DNA from: Amanita rubescens
Taxonomy: Eukaryota > Basidiomycota > Agaricomycetes > Agaricales > Amanitaceae
Reading direction: 5' to 3'
NCBI GenBank assembly: GCA_015039365.1
Contig: WION01000219.1
Location: 1 to 64,000 of the forward strand
DNA length: 64,000 bases
Of this stretch, positions 33,207 through 45,029 are shown piece after piece. The notes under the pieces were generated by a model. That model saw nothing but the letters and a program-made list of their open reading frames with translations, ran no database searches and was not told the DNA's origin. The stretch's first letter is position 1. Each line of letters starts with the position of its first letter. Made by a program: the position numbers and the translations under genes.

Positions 33207-33985
33207 GCACACCATCTCTGAATCCTTCAGAAATGGATGAAAATGCAGACCTAGTAGAAGAAGCAACTTCTGAATCTGAAATCTCAGACTCTGAGATGGA
33301 CATGAAGAATTGTTTCAGGATTCTGGTGATCAAGAAGAAACTCTTGATGCTGAGCCAATTGCAGAAGTTGTCTGACACATAGTCAGATGTTGTCAGACAA
33401 TCAGGCAGTCAGACAACTAGTGTTCCAGCATTTGTCAGACAACCAGACAACCAGACATCAGACAACTAGTGTTCCAGCATAGTCAGATGCTGTCAGATTT
33501 TTCCCCTGTTTGCTGATGCCTAGGGCAGTTTGTTTGTACATATTATGGTTCCTGGAAGTCATATCTTAACTATGTATCAGTACATTAAGTGCCCACTTGA
33601 CCTGGTCAGCATAAGACTGAAGCCTTTCTTTCACTAGTATGGCCTTGGAACTAAATCAGACATGATCAGACTTTTGCCATGTCAGCTGATGCTAAATCAA
33701 AGCCTGAATCCCCCTGTATACTCTAAAGCCAGGAACCAAACTCAAATAGGTTCCTATAAATTATTATGTAGCCACCATTATACACACATTTTACCCACAT
33801 CAAACTTGTCACTGAATTTATTGGAAATAACCATATATATGGCTACATTAGAAAGAAAGGCTCAGACACATGGATAAGTAACCAAAGGAAGGCATATGAT
33901 TGGAAGTGATCTATGTACAAATGAATATGAGCTCAATGCAAAGGCAATATAGACACTGAATCACTTGAAAAGCATGCTGGGTACT
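33207..33985. repeat. Intergenic stretch with short CAGACA-type repeats
   Basis: 33360-33500 is rich in (A/G)TCAGACAA-type words, which recur at 37010-37790 and 63420-64000. 33220-33370 (plus) encodes an acidic fragment (ADLVEEATSESEISDSEMDM) with no start or continuation; I do not call it a gene. Confidence 0.45.
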
Positions 33986-36900
33986 TCACCCTGCCATAAA
34001 TTGTTCATAAGTACTAGTGCATGAGTAGACAAAGGACCCACCATCAATGTGAGTCACCTTCCTATAGAGCAATGTGACCAAATCTTTATGACCATAGTGC
34101 AGAAGGTCAGCAGTAATGTCAGTCTTTAGTTTTTGAATGTAGCCTTTTTGCTTGTATTGATACAAGGCTTGTGCTACTGATAGCTAGTGATGCATCGATC
34201 CAAAAAGATAGCTTGGCAATAATGATAATTGCTTGAAGTTTTAAGGATAAATACCACATATGAAAAGGAATAATTTACAAACTAAAATCTGGCAATCAGC
34301 AGGCTTGATGCGTTGCATCAGTTGTGTACTACCCAAATAATAAAAGAACAAAGATACCTGGATTGCAAACAGCCTTTCCCTGTCTCCAAAAATGGAGAAA
34401 ATTTCAGACTATCAATGAGATAGAGTAAAACACTCTAATGTACATATCACTCACAAGCTGTTGATCATAGGAACAATGTGATGAGACTGCCTTTCTCAAA
34501 ATGTGAAATGTCACTCACTTCCTGTTGGTCCTAGGAAAAGATGTGATGAGACTGCCTTTCACAAAATGTGCATTGTCACTCACTCCCTGTTGGTAATATC
34601 AAAAGATGCAATGAGACTGCCTTTCAAAAAATGTGCAATGTGACTCACTGCTTCCTGTTGATCATGGGAAAAGATGTGATGAGACTTGGACTGCCACAAG
34701 ACTGCCTTTCACAGGATGTGCAATATTACTCACAAGCTGTTGGTCATTGGAAAAGATGTGAGAAACTGCTTTTCACAAAATGTACAATGTCACTCACATG
34801 CTGTTGGTCATAGTGACAAGACTGCCTTTCACAAAATGTGCAATGTCACTCACAGACTGTTGGTCATAGAAAAGATGTGATGAGACTACCTTTCACAAAA
34901 TAAATGTGCAATGTCACTCACTTGCTGTTGGTCAAAGCAAAATAAGTGATGAGACTGCCCTTCACAAAATGTGCAATGTCACTCACAAGCTGTTGGTATA
35001 GGAAAGGATGTGATGAAACTGCCTTTCACAAAATGTGCAATATTACTCACAAGCTGTTGGTCATAGGAAAAGATGCAATGAGACTGCTGTGTGCAATGTC
35101 ACTCACAAACTGTTGGTGACAGCAAAATATGTGATGTGACTGCCTTTCACAAAATGTGCAATGTCACTCACAACCTGTTGGTCATATGAAAAGATGTGAT
35201 GAGACTGCCTTTAACTAAATGTGCAATGTCACTCACTCCCTGTTGGACATACCAAAAGATGTGATGAGACTGCCTTTCACAAAATGTGCAATGTCACTCA
35301 CTTGCTGTTGGTCATAGGAAAAGATGTGATGAAACTGCCTTTCACAAGATGTGCAATGCCACTCACAAGCTGTTCATCATAGCAAAAGATGTGATGTGAC
35401 TGCCTTTCATAAAATGTGCAATGTCACTCACAACCTGTTGGTTATAGGAAAAAATGTGATGAGACTGCCTTTCACAAAATGTGCAATGTCACTCACTTGC
35501 TGTTGGTCATACCGAAAGATGTGACAAGACTGCCTTTCACAAAATGTGCCATGTCACTCACTTGCTGTTGGTCATAGGAAAAGATGTGATGAGACTGCCT
35601 TTCACAAAATGTGCAATATTACTCACAAGCTGTTGGTCATAGGAAAAGATGTGATGAAACTGCCCTTCACAAAGTGTATGATGTCACTCACAAGCTGTTG
35701 GTCATAGTGACAAGACTACCTTACACAGATGTGAATGTCACTCACAAACTGTTGAGATGTGATGAGACTGCCTTTCACAAAATGTGCAATGTAACTCACT
35801 TGCTATTGGTTACAAAAAGATGTGATGAGACTGCCTTTCACAAAATGTGCTATATCACTCACAAGCTGTTGGTCATAGGAAAAGATGTGATGAGACTACC
35901 TTTCACAAAATGTGCAATGTCACTCACTTGCTGTTGGTCATACAAAAAGATGCAATGAGACTGCCTTTCACAAAATGTGCAATGTCACTCACAAGCTGTT
36001 GGTCATAGCAAAAGATGTGATGTGATTGCCTTTCTCAAAATGTTCAATGTCACTCACAACCTGTTATTCATAGCAAAAGATTTGATGAGACTGCCTTTCA
36101 CAAAATGTGCAATATCACTCACTACCTGTTGGTTATAGGAAAAAATGTGATGAGACTGCCTTTCACAAAATGTGCACTGTCACTCACTCCCTGTTGGTCA
36201 TAGGAAAAGATGTGATGAGACTGCCTTTCACAACATGTGCAATGTCACTCACAAGCTGTTGGTCATAGCAAAAGATGTGATGAGACTGCCTTTCAAAAAA
36301 TGTACAATGTCACTCACACCCTGTTGGTTATAGGAAAGATGCAGTACTTTTCACTGAGCCACCTTTCCCATTGGAATCCCAGTGGATTCCTAGGATTCCG
36401 AGAGGAATCCCAGTGAATTCCTAGGATTCCTACCAAAATCAGATGGAGTCCTAGGACATCCCAGCTCATTCCCAGCTCATTCCCAGCTCATTCCTAATTC
36501 ATTCCCACCACATCCATATATTCATGGAAACTTCCTGCTGATGGATTCCTACTCATTTCCTGCTGTTCCTATTGATAAAAGTGGTGTGCTTGACACACCA
36601 GTGGACACATATTTGTGTTAGTATATGATACTATGTTTGATCTTTTGTTCTGATGCTGTGTTTGGGTACAGAGCTTTACCTACACATGCTAGTAGATGTG
36701 ACATGTAGTGGACAGCTAAACTCACACCTAATGGGATTTGTAGTAAACAGCACCAAACAGACCAGCTCTTCTTACATGTAGGGAGTACTCTCAGGCTACA
36801 CTAGATTGGTTACAAACTTACCACTCTTGATACTGCTTGTTATAGACTGCATTTCTAAACATCTAAAGCATCCTATTAGTAAGTCTGCCTGAGGGTTAGA

Positions 36901-39900
36901 AAATTGTTACAACATTAGTGATCAGTTGTAACAAACACTTGGTTAGATTTTAACACCTATTTCATCCCAAGTATAAGGCTTGGCCTGTAGCAGCAAACAC
37001 ATCAAAAACCTGATTGTCTGATCAGTCTGATAGAGTCTGTCATGCAATTTGTCTGAATGTCTGACTATCTGACAGGTACTATTGCACTAACTTTTGTCTG
37101 ATTGTCTGACTATCTGACAGGTGCTGTTGCACTGATTATCCAATTGTCTGACAATCTGACAGGCACTGTTGCACTAAATGTCTGATTGTTAGCCATCTGA
37201 CAAGCACTGACAGGCTGTGTTGTTTGCCTTGTTTGCTGATGGCCTATGGGCTGCCACTTCATGGAGCATGTCCAAGGCCTGGTGGCTATGTTGTTTGCTC
37301 TGGCATGACAAGCCACATCTCAGGTGCTTTGAACTGTCCATTACAAAATCAGACAGCAACCTGGACAATCAGACAATCAGACAATTAGTGTCCCAGAACT
37401 GGCCAGATGATCAGACAATCAGACATCTAGTGTTCCAGTATCTCAGTCATTATCATTGGACATCATCAGAATTTTGGCAGTTTTCCTGATGCATGCACAC
37501 CTACCAGAAAATATATCTGTGAAATGCACTGCATGAATGATCCAGCTCCAAAGCCAAAGTGTAACAAGGCTTTGGTCTTATATTATTGGAATGCTAGTTA
37601 TCTGATTGTCTGACTGTCTGACATCATCTGACTACATCTGATAATTTGTCAGACAACATTAGAAAGTGTCAGACAATCAGACAATCAGGCAACCAGTATT
37701 CTAGTGCTGGCTAGCCAATCAGACAATTAGTGTTCCAGAACTGGCCAGATGATCAGAAAATTAGACAACTAGTATTCTAGCACCTCAGACATTATCAGAA
37801 ATTTGGCAGTTTTCCTGATGCAGTTGCTTGGCATTGTTTGGGATTGTCATACTCATGACAAAATCCCAAAACAATTTGTAAAAATGTAAAAGATTGTTTG
37901 ATCCTGGTCCAAGTGCAACTTAAGACTTGAGTCCCACCCAATCTGAGCTTAAGTTCAGGCTCCCAGAGCAGTGCCAGTGGTTGGAGCCAGTGCATTGAAG
38001 ATGGATGGCAGTTTTGTGAGATGGGTGGTGGTGTGGACAGGTAGACAGACAGGTGGCAAGACAGCCTGTTGTTACAAACTTGTGAGTCTTGACTGATTTA
38101 CAATGGTAATTCCAATCTACTTCAAGTCACGATCCTATATAAGTCAATACTAAAGCAGATAGCAACTTCAAAGTACCTGAGGAAGAGTGTGGATGATGAG
38201 TGACAACAAGTGGATTGTATCCAATTAAAGGAAATGTGCTTGTCTGTATGAATCAAGCATAAGGGTAAGAATGGATAAGGAAGGCATAAGGAATGAACAT
38301 GTCCAACTTGATGCAGTCTGAATGGGTTTCACATGACCTTCACCTGATTCAAGGATGCTATATGGAACATATATCATGTGTATATAAATGGCACCCTTGG
38401 ACAGTATGGTGGAAATATGTAATGAATTGAAAGTCCAAAACTTATTTTGCCAATATCTCAAGTTTGGCTTTGTTTGGCTTCACCAAGTCTATATGACCTG
38501 GATCACACGAATTTTCCGCATTTTTTAAAGATTTTTTGGTAATTTTATTTCAAGAAAAACAAGGACAAACAAACAATAATAAACTTTGTTTATTCATTTG
38601 AAGCAAAAGAGTATTTTTCCAAAAAAGGAAATTCTAAAAATATCTTATCTATTTTTATCTTATCTTATCTAACCCTTTTGCATTACTTAATTTGCTTATC
38701 CTATATCAAACAAGCACTCTATCTATCTATCTATCTAATCTTATCAGCACTGCCACCCCATCCTGAAGGGGGTGGTGGGCGAAAATATGTGCCAAATGCC
38801 CCCTCCTTATATACCTGTGGACCTGCGCACAGACCATGTCAAGTCACATGATCACCTTCATTCCCAGTCCTTCCCAGTCCTACCCAGTCCTACCCAGTCC
38901 CAGGTGGTAGGATTCCTAGGAATGGCCTACCCATTCCTTGCACTGGGGTGGGAATGTGCTGGGAATATGCTGGGAATATGCTGGGACAGTTTCCCTATTT
39001 TTTGGGGGGAAACACTCATTCCTAGCTGGTCACTAGGAATGCTAGGAATTTCCCAGCGGATTCCGCGGATTCCTAGCATTCCGCGCGGAATCCGCGCGGA
39101 ATAGGTGGCTCAGTGTAAAGACCTCGAAAGATGTGATGAGACTCCCTTTCACAAAATGTGTAATGTCACTCACAGACTGTTGGTGATAGCAAAAGATGTG
39201 TGTGACTGCCTTTCACAAAATGTGCCATGTCACTCACAACCTGTTGGTCATACCAAAAGATGTGATGAGATTGCCTTTAACTAAATGTGCAATGTCACTC
39301 ACTCCCTGTTGGTCATAGTAAAAGATGTGGTGAGACTGCCTTTCACAAAATGTGCAATGTCACTCACTTGCTATTGGTCATAGAAAGGGATGTGATGAGA
39401 CTGCCTTTCACAAATTTGCAATGTCACTCACAACCTGTTGGTCATAGCAAAAGATGTGATGTGACTGCCTTTCACAAAATGTGCAATATCACTCACAAGC
39501 TGTTGGTCATAGGAAAAGATGTGATGAAACTACCTTTTACAAAATGTGCAATGTCACTCACTCCCTGTTGGTAATAGAAATAGATGTGATGAGACTGCCT
39601 TTCACAAAATGTGTAATGTCACTCACAACCTGTTGGTCATGGGAAAAGATGTGATGAGACTGCCTTTCACAAAATGTGCAATGTCACTCACTCCCTGTTG
39701 ATCATGGGAAAAGATGTGATGAGACTTGGACTGCCTTCTACACAACCTTCTATGTTCCTCACATTCTGTCAGTTGGGGAAAAATACATAAAGCAGCTTTT
39801 CAGAAGTATTTCCAACATTACTTACATACTGTTGGCCACAGGTAAAATTTTGATAAGGTCATCTTTGAAACACCAAACCAGCATGACATCCTGCTAACCT

Positions 39901-42202
39901 TCTAAACCCATAAGAAAAGACACGGATTCACTGCTTTTCACAAAATTTGTAATATCACTCACAATCTGTACAACAAGATGTGTCCAAATTGTCCTGTAGC
40001 AATGTGGCCAGTATTACTCACTTCCTTTTAGAATAAAATTAGCATCATGCATTGGGGAAAAAGAAAACAATGCTAACTCTCTTTTGCCATGGTATTTCAT
40101 ATGATGAGTTCACATCTCACAAAAGGATCACATACATGCTGTTTGTTTTACAATAGCTTGTGAAGAAGAAGCTTTGAATAGGAGAAATATTTACTGTCTG
40201 TTGTTTTGAGACAAGATGTAATGTTTATAAGCAGACAGAAAGAAAATCTGACTTACTTCCTGTTATTAATCCAATCAAGTTTATTGAGACTCTCTTTCAG
40301 ATATCAGGATGTCACCAACTTTCTGTTGTTCATTGAGTTATGTCTGATAAGCTGCACAAACATCAATGTTGCTTACTTTCTTTAAGCAGGTCAGATGCAG
40401 TGTGAAGCAGTGTTGTATTACTGACTCCCTAACCATGGAAGACTGGATTGACAAGTCTGCTTACAATGATTGATTAACTCACTTGCTATTGGTCATATGA
40501 TGTGCCATCAATCATTTACCCGAAATCAAATTGAGTCATGTCACTCACTTCCTGTAGATTATGGGACAAGACTGCTGATCACAAAGGGAAGCACTACTCA
40601 CAAACTGTTGTCATGAGACAATATATCAGATCTATGCTGGTGCAATGTCACTAACCCACTGATATTAATATTATCAGATCCCACCACCAAGAATATGGTG
40701 ACAACTGACCTGTGCTTCACTCAGTCGTTTACCACCCATCTGACACATGACTAATCTTGTTTTCATGTGAAGGCATTGGAGTGTTACTTACCTCCTGATG
40801 AACTTTTGAAGCATTTATCATTCCATATGAAGGCCACCTACAGGCTCCCTGTGGACCTATTGCCATTTGAATTTTCCTATGCCAATGTGCAGTTTGACAA
40901 AAATGCATACCCAGAAATGTGGAAATTTTCCAAAAACTATGAGAATGACATGATGCCATGTCCAATTTTCACGTCTCAGAACATGTCTGAACAATGTCAA
41001 TGTCAGTAAGTGAGATTTTGAATGTGACCCTCACTGAAGTGCAGATTCAACACAAAGGTCAAGATTGTTCATCTGTGTTGAAACAAACAGCTGTTGTATG
41101 GTGTCATCATCTATTGCATCAGCAGTTTTCTGAGTTAATTCAGCACAATTCTTCTCTGGTAAATCCATGTCTATGAAACAATATTACTCCCAATTTTTGG
41201 GAAGAAATCCTCATTCTTCTCACCTTCCAATTGCACATATGCCTTGGGAGGATATTTGGCATCCAAAACTTTAGGAAGATAAACTTTCTGAAAAGTGATT
41301 TCAGCATTTTCCCTGGCTCTCTCCCACTTATCTTCACTATTTGCATCAGTCAAGTTGGTAAATTCAGTGGTTATTTGACCATCAAATTTGGTGAATATAA
41401 CCACCAAAGGAACCGTAAAGGAAATATTGCTAGTCAGTAAGTTGATTTTGTGGCAATTTAGCAATTGGAAAGGTAAACAATCTCTCCAAACCCAACAAGA
41501 TGGTATACAAATTCATTAGGACTTACCTCTGCCTGTCCCTTTATTGAAGAATTCAAGCTCTGCAGATAGAATGGGACGAGGGCTATCCATGGGTATACAG
41601 TACCTGCAGAAAACCAGATCAGACAGTATTGTAAAGGGATAAAGCAAGATACCAAATTGCATGCAGCTGATTCTTCAGCTCAGTTTCTGCAGACTTCTTT
41701 TCAATGAACTTCCAAGCAATCTCCAATTCCTCCGTTGAACCAGCTTCAAAACCCCAAGAGTCATGGAAGATAAAGTTACTTCCAGGGTATGTAATTTGAT
41801 GCTCAATATCATGCAGGCCTCTCTGTTATCATTGCATGTGAATGGGTACATCCATACATCATTATCTGACTCACTTCAATTGATGGCATCAAATGAATCA
41901 CAGACTGTTCAAGCTTATTACCTACAAGAAACAATAGTCAAGTTAAAGGGTGCACAAAATTCAGACTGACTTACCACCCTTGTCATATATGATGGACTTT
42001 GTCCCCTTTGCTACACCACAAACCTTCTCAAGGATAGTTGTCTTGCCTGCATTAGCCCTCCCAATGATAAGGATGCGAAAATGTGGGCATAGATAGCGTT
42101 TCATGAGTATTTGAACATGTGTCTCATCTGCATCTGATATGTGTCAGTCAAGGATTAGCAATGCTGAGTCACATAAATTAATGTACCAGTTGTAGCTGCC
42201 AT
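33986..42202 (-). CDS. G-domain GTPase gene 3 with about 54 predicted micro-exons
   Basis: Minus-strand exons: 42202-42187, 42133-41975, 41921-41902, 41822-41653, 41603-41527, then the G4 exon (about 41445-41365). They encode MAATT, the P-loop GRANAGKTTIL, DSWG (G3, usually DSPG) and VPLVVIFTKFD (G4), followed by KAYVQLE and DMDLPEKNCAELTQKTADAI. Downstream the coding strand enters a chain of intron-like segments with 3-base spacers (40660 down to 34455). The predicted last exon (about 34190-33986) encodes ALYQYKQKGYIQKLKTDITA and stops at 33986-33988. Concatenated spacers are open in phase 0, while the other two phases contain stops. Caveat: the acceptor before the G4 exon reads TTTACGG instead of ...AG, so the allele may be damaged. 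A 2.8 kb hAT-like element sits in one intron. Confidence 0.6.
34455..36333 (-). repeat. Tandem intron-like array C1 (about 30 spacers), minus strand
   Basis: Read on the minus strand, units are GTGAGTGACATTGCACATTT...GACCAACAG followed by a triplet, period mostly 65 bp. Spacers lie at plus positions 36318, 36253, 36188, 36123, 36058, 35993, 35928, 35863, 35800, 35746, 35692, 35627, 35562, 35497, 35432, 35367, 35302, 35237, 35172, 35107, 35051, 34987, 34922, 34854, 34798, 34734, 34651, 34584, 34519, 34455 (first base or thereabouts). All are 3 bases except 34650 (6 bases). Period varies from 54 to 83 with unchanged spacer size. Confidence 0.8.
36334..36341. repeat. 8 bp target-site duplication, left (GAAAGATG)
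   Basis: Recurs at 39126-39133. The uninterrupted repeat unit elsewhere in the array reads ...GAAAAGATGTGATGAGACT, so joining the flanks restores a normal unit. Confidence 0.8.
36342..39125. mobile_element. Non-autonomous hAT-like DNA transposon, 2784 bp
   Basis: The ends CAGTACTTTTCACTGAGCCA and (reverse complement of the right end) GAGGTCTTTACACTGAGCCA form terminal inverted repeats. The 8 bp target duplication is the hAT hallmark. Subterminal regions on both sides are packed with GGAATCC/GGATTCCTA words. No transposase ORF is present. The interior has TTATC and CTAT microsatellites (38640-38745) and CAGACAAT-type words (37010-37790). Inserted in an intron-like unit of GTPase gene 3. Confidence 0.75.
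39174..39694 (-). repeat. Tandem intron-like array C2 (9 spacers), minus strand
   Basis: Same unit as array C1; spacers at 39174, 39238, 39303, 39368, 39432, 39497, 39562, 39627 and 39692, each 3 bases. It is the part of the array on the other side of the hAT-like element. Confidence 0.8.
39763..40658 (-). other. Chain of 15 diverged intron-like segments with 3-base spacers
   Basis: On the minus strand, AG-NNN-GT junctions recur although the segments no longer resemble one another. Triplets at plus positions (coding-strand codon): 40656 TGG, 40602 TTT, 40549 GAA, 40483 CAA, 40426 GGA, 40377 AAA, 40320 AAA, 40257 GAA, 40195 ACA, 40136 CAT, 40022 GAA, 39963 ATT, 39899 AAG, 39826 TAT, 39763 AAT. 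Donors include GTGAGT, GTAAGT, GTAAGC, GTTAGT, GTATGT and GTCAGT; most acceptors end CAG. Spacing is 49-73 bp, once 114. This is the clearest sign that the pattern is not just a satellite. Confidence 0.75.
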
Positions 42203-42254
42203 GACTGATGTTGTGCTAGGATCAAGATCAGATTGTTGGATTGAGGGGGTGGTA

Positions 42255-45029
42255 CATCAGGTTTTCGGCCGGGTCAACTTTCAGCACTTTCGGCACTTTG
42301 GAAAGTGCCGAAAGTACCAAAAGGGTCAAAAGTCCCATCACTTTCGAAAGTGACTAAATTCCTTGCGTGCGTGAGGAACATTCACTTTGAAAGTAGTTTC
42401 ACTGACGTTTAAAGGACTTTCAGTACTTTGGAAAGTTGATATGGATGTCACGAAAGGATCTCAAATCAGTCAGGTTTGATAATTGAAAATCACTTTATTC
42501 ACGTGGTGTAAAGTAGTACATGGTGACAACAGGAATGCATTTAACAAAAAAGGGAACAAACGCGAGTTGAATCGCGAGATGTAGCCGGAGGAGTTGCGGG
42601 GAGAGCCAGATCTGAACACGACTTGTGCATTGCGAGGAACTTGAAATTGCTATGAAAGAGAATGCGAGACAGCGCGATGTAACGAGCCGATTCCGGCTAC
42701 GTTGGAACCGATCTCCGAATCCTTCCGAAGCTCCCCGAAGCACTCCGAGCCTATGCTCGATCCCGGAGGATGATCGTTTGTGTTCGGATGCACGCACAGG
42801 CCTCGGACTTGGTGCAGGATTCATCACATGGTCACCTCGTGCCTCCGTAGTATATATACCATTGTGTACGTAGTTGTAGTTAGCGAATTATCACCCCATT
42901 ACTGCTCCGAGTTTGATTCCCTTGGTTCCCTTGGTTCCTCGGTGCTTCGGACACCTTCCACTCGTTCACCTTCGTCTTCGGCACTCTCTCTGCCTCCGAG
43001 GCACCCCCAGGACTGACCTCCGAAGCCCCTTTGGCCGAACGCACTTCCGCATCGGCCTTCTTCTGATCGTTTCAGCGAGATGCTGGGGGAATCCCGGACC
43101 AATGTGAAAGTGAGTGTGATTGATGTAAACCAAGTCCCGAACAGTTGCGGGTGGAGACTAGTGTGAGGGGTGCAGCAAGCGCGGTTGCATGGGAGGGCAA
43201 GGGTGCGGGAAGGTGCGGGATATGTGACGGGGTGCAGCGAGGTCCGTTGAGCACATGCAGGAGGGTGTGGTGGAGTGCGGGTGGGTGTGGTGGATGCGGG
43301 TGGAATGCAACAGGACGTGATTCAGTGTGGGAGGGGTGAGGGAGAGGATGTAGTCAGCAACATCAGAAAAAGCTATCGCGCAGCTCACCTAGGGCATGGC
43401 GGGGTGCAAAATGTCGTTATATGCACATTGGAAATGCCTATGGTTGATGCAGTGCCAGGACGCAACGGGGCGTGATTGAGTGGTGGGAAGTGGTGGGTGC
43501 CGTATGTCAGCAACATCAAAAAAGGATTTCGCATGACTTACCTAGGGTACTGCAGAGCGCGACAGAGTGCGGGAGGGCCAGGTGGATGTAGTGGGAATGC
43601 AACAGGAAGCGGTTGGGTGGCAGAGGGCAAGGGAGGGTGAAAAACGTCGAAAACACATTTTGGGTAACTTACCTGGGGAGCGGCAGCATAAAAAACGTCT
43701 CTATGTGCACATTATAGATGCCCAGGATGTACTGGGGTGTTGCTGCGCTACAGAGAATAGCATTGAAGTCAAAACAGTTGCTATATGCGCTCAGCTTGAG
43801 GCAGCAATAACTTACGCATTGAATTATACGTGTCGTGTCACTTTTCTCGTTGGGGCTTTACCAATTAAATGCTGGCGGGTAACGTTAAACCATGGGAGAA
43901 GAGGATCTAGTAGAGCGTGAGCAGTGGGGATTGACGATGGAGGTAAGATAACGAGACATTTTATTTGGGAGTGTTTGCGTCCTCAACGAAATCCTCGCGA
44001 AGTCCGAATTGCCACCCAGTAATACGTCAGTCAAGAACTCACATGCCTGCCACCTACCAATCTCAACCTCGCCTCAACTTTGACACGAACTTAGTTATGC
44101 AGCAACCCAATGATCAAACGCTCTGAGTGTGTGTTTCATTCTTCTCTCAAGTGCCAACTGATTTCTACTAGAGATATCATCATCAACGAGTGCATGGCGG
44201 TGAATCGGGATGTGACGCATGAGTCAGTGGCCGTTCAATGAGAGGGAGACGAGCCTCGGGCATGAGCTTACCCTATCAAGTCTCTTCCAGCGCTACCCAA
44301 CCCATTGCCGTCACTTTCTCTTCCCAATTTGTTCGACTCTTATCCCCTGGAGATGACCATATAGGGAGCAATTATGGGCCTATACCCGAAGTACGTGTCA
44401 TCACTCATCTATTTCATCAAGCGCTCACACCCTACTACAGCCTACAGGTGCTGACAGAACCCTTGCAACTTAACCGTAACCCACAACCTGCCCGCACCCC
44501 ATCGCAACTCACCTGTACCCTATTGCAGCTGCATTTCACGCGCACCTGGCACCCTCGCAACGCAATGGCACCCATACTCTGTCCCGATCCTTGCAGCTCA
44601 ACCACGCCCACCTGTACGCCGTCACACCACCTGCATCTTCGCAATGCAGCTGCGTACATGCCATGTGCACCCCCTGGCACCCTCACAACTCAATGGCGTG
44701 CAACGGGATCACCCATCAGTCCCTGCATATAGGCGGATGTGAGCACGAGCGATGCGAGATCTGTCTGATTCCGGTGGCAGCTCCAGCGAGCAAACCCACT
44801 TGGAGCTGTTGTGGGAGTCGATTTCATTATTAAAGATGGTCATGCATTTGAGTTAGCATTCTGATAGATTACCTTTAATAACTACAAATTTCTTGAAGTG
44901 ACGAAAGTTGTAAAACTATTTTTTGTGAAAGTGAAAGTGCAGAAAAGTACTGACCTGAAAGTGAAAGTGACAGAAAGCCGCTGAATGAAAGCCAAAGTCC
45001 TGAAAGTCGACAATGACATTTTCCTGATG
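42255..45029. mobile_element. TIR element flanked by TA (about 2.77 kb), no transposase seen
   Basis: The ends CATCAGG... and ...CCTGATG are inverted; subterminal CTTTCAG(C/G)ACTTT words match on both sides. The flanks are TA (42253-42254 and 45030-45031), suggesting a TA-inserting element. The interior holds self-complementary GAAAGTG/CACTTTC words at 42280-42430, G-rich tandem text at 43140-43480 and C-rich text at 44440-44700. Only small unrecognised ORFs are present. Confidence 0.45.
43380..43690 (-). other. Three AG/GTRAG junctions in an intron-like repeat
   Basis: On the minus strand CCCCAG/GTAAGTTACC (about 43674), CCCTAG/GTAAGTCATG (about 43541) and CCCTAG/GTGAGCTGCG (about 43389) occur with 133-152 bp between them. 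Two segments share GATGTTGCTGAC. A zero-length exon or recursive-splice layout inside the TIR element is possible. Confidence 0.3.

Noticed and set aside
44238..44732. 164-codon ORF in the TIR element
   Set aside because: Pro/Thr/Cys-rich translation from C-rich repetitive DNA, no domain, probably not coding.
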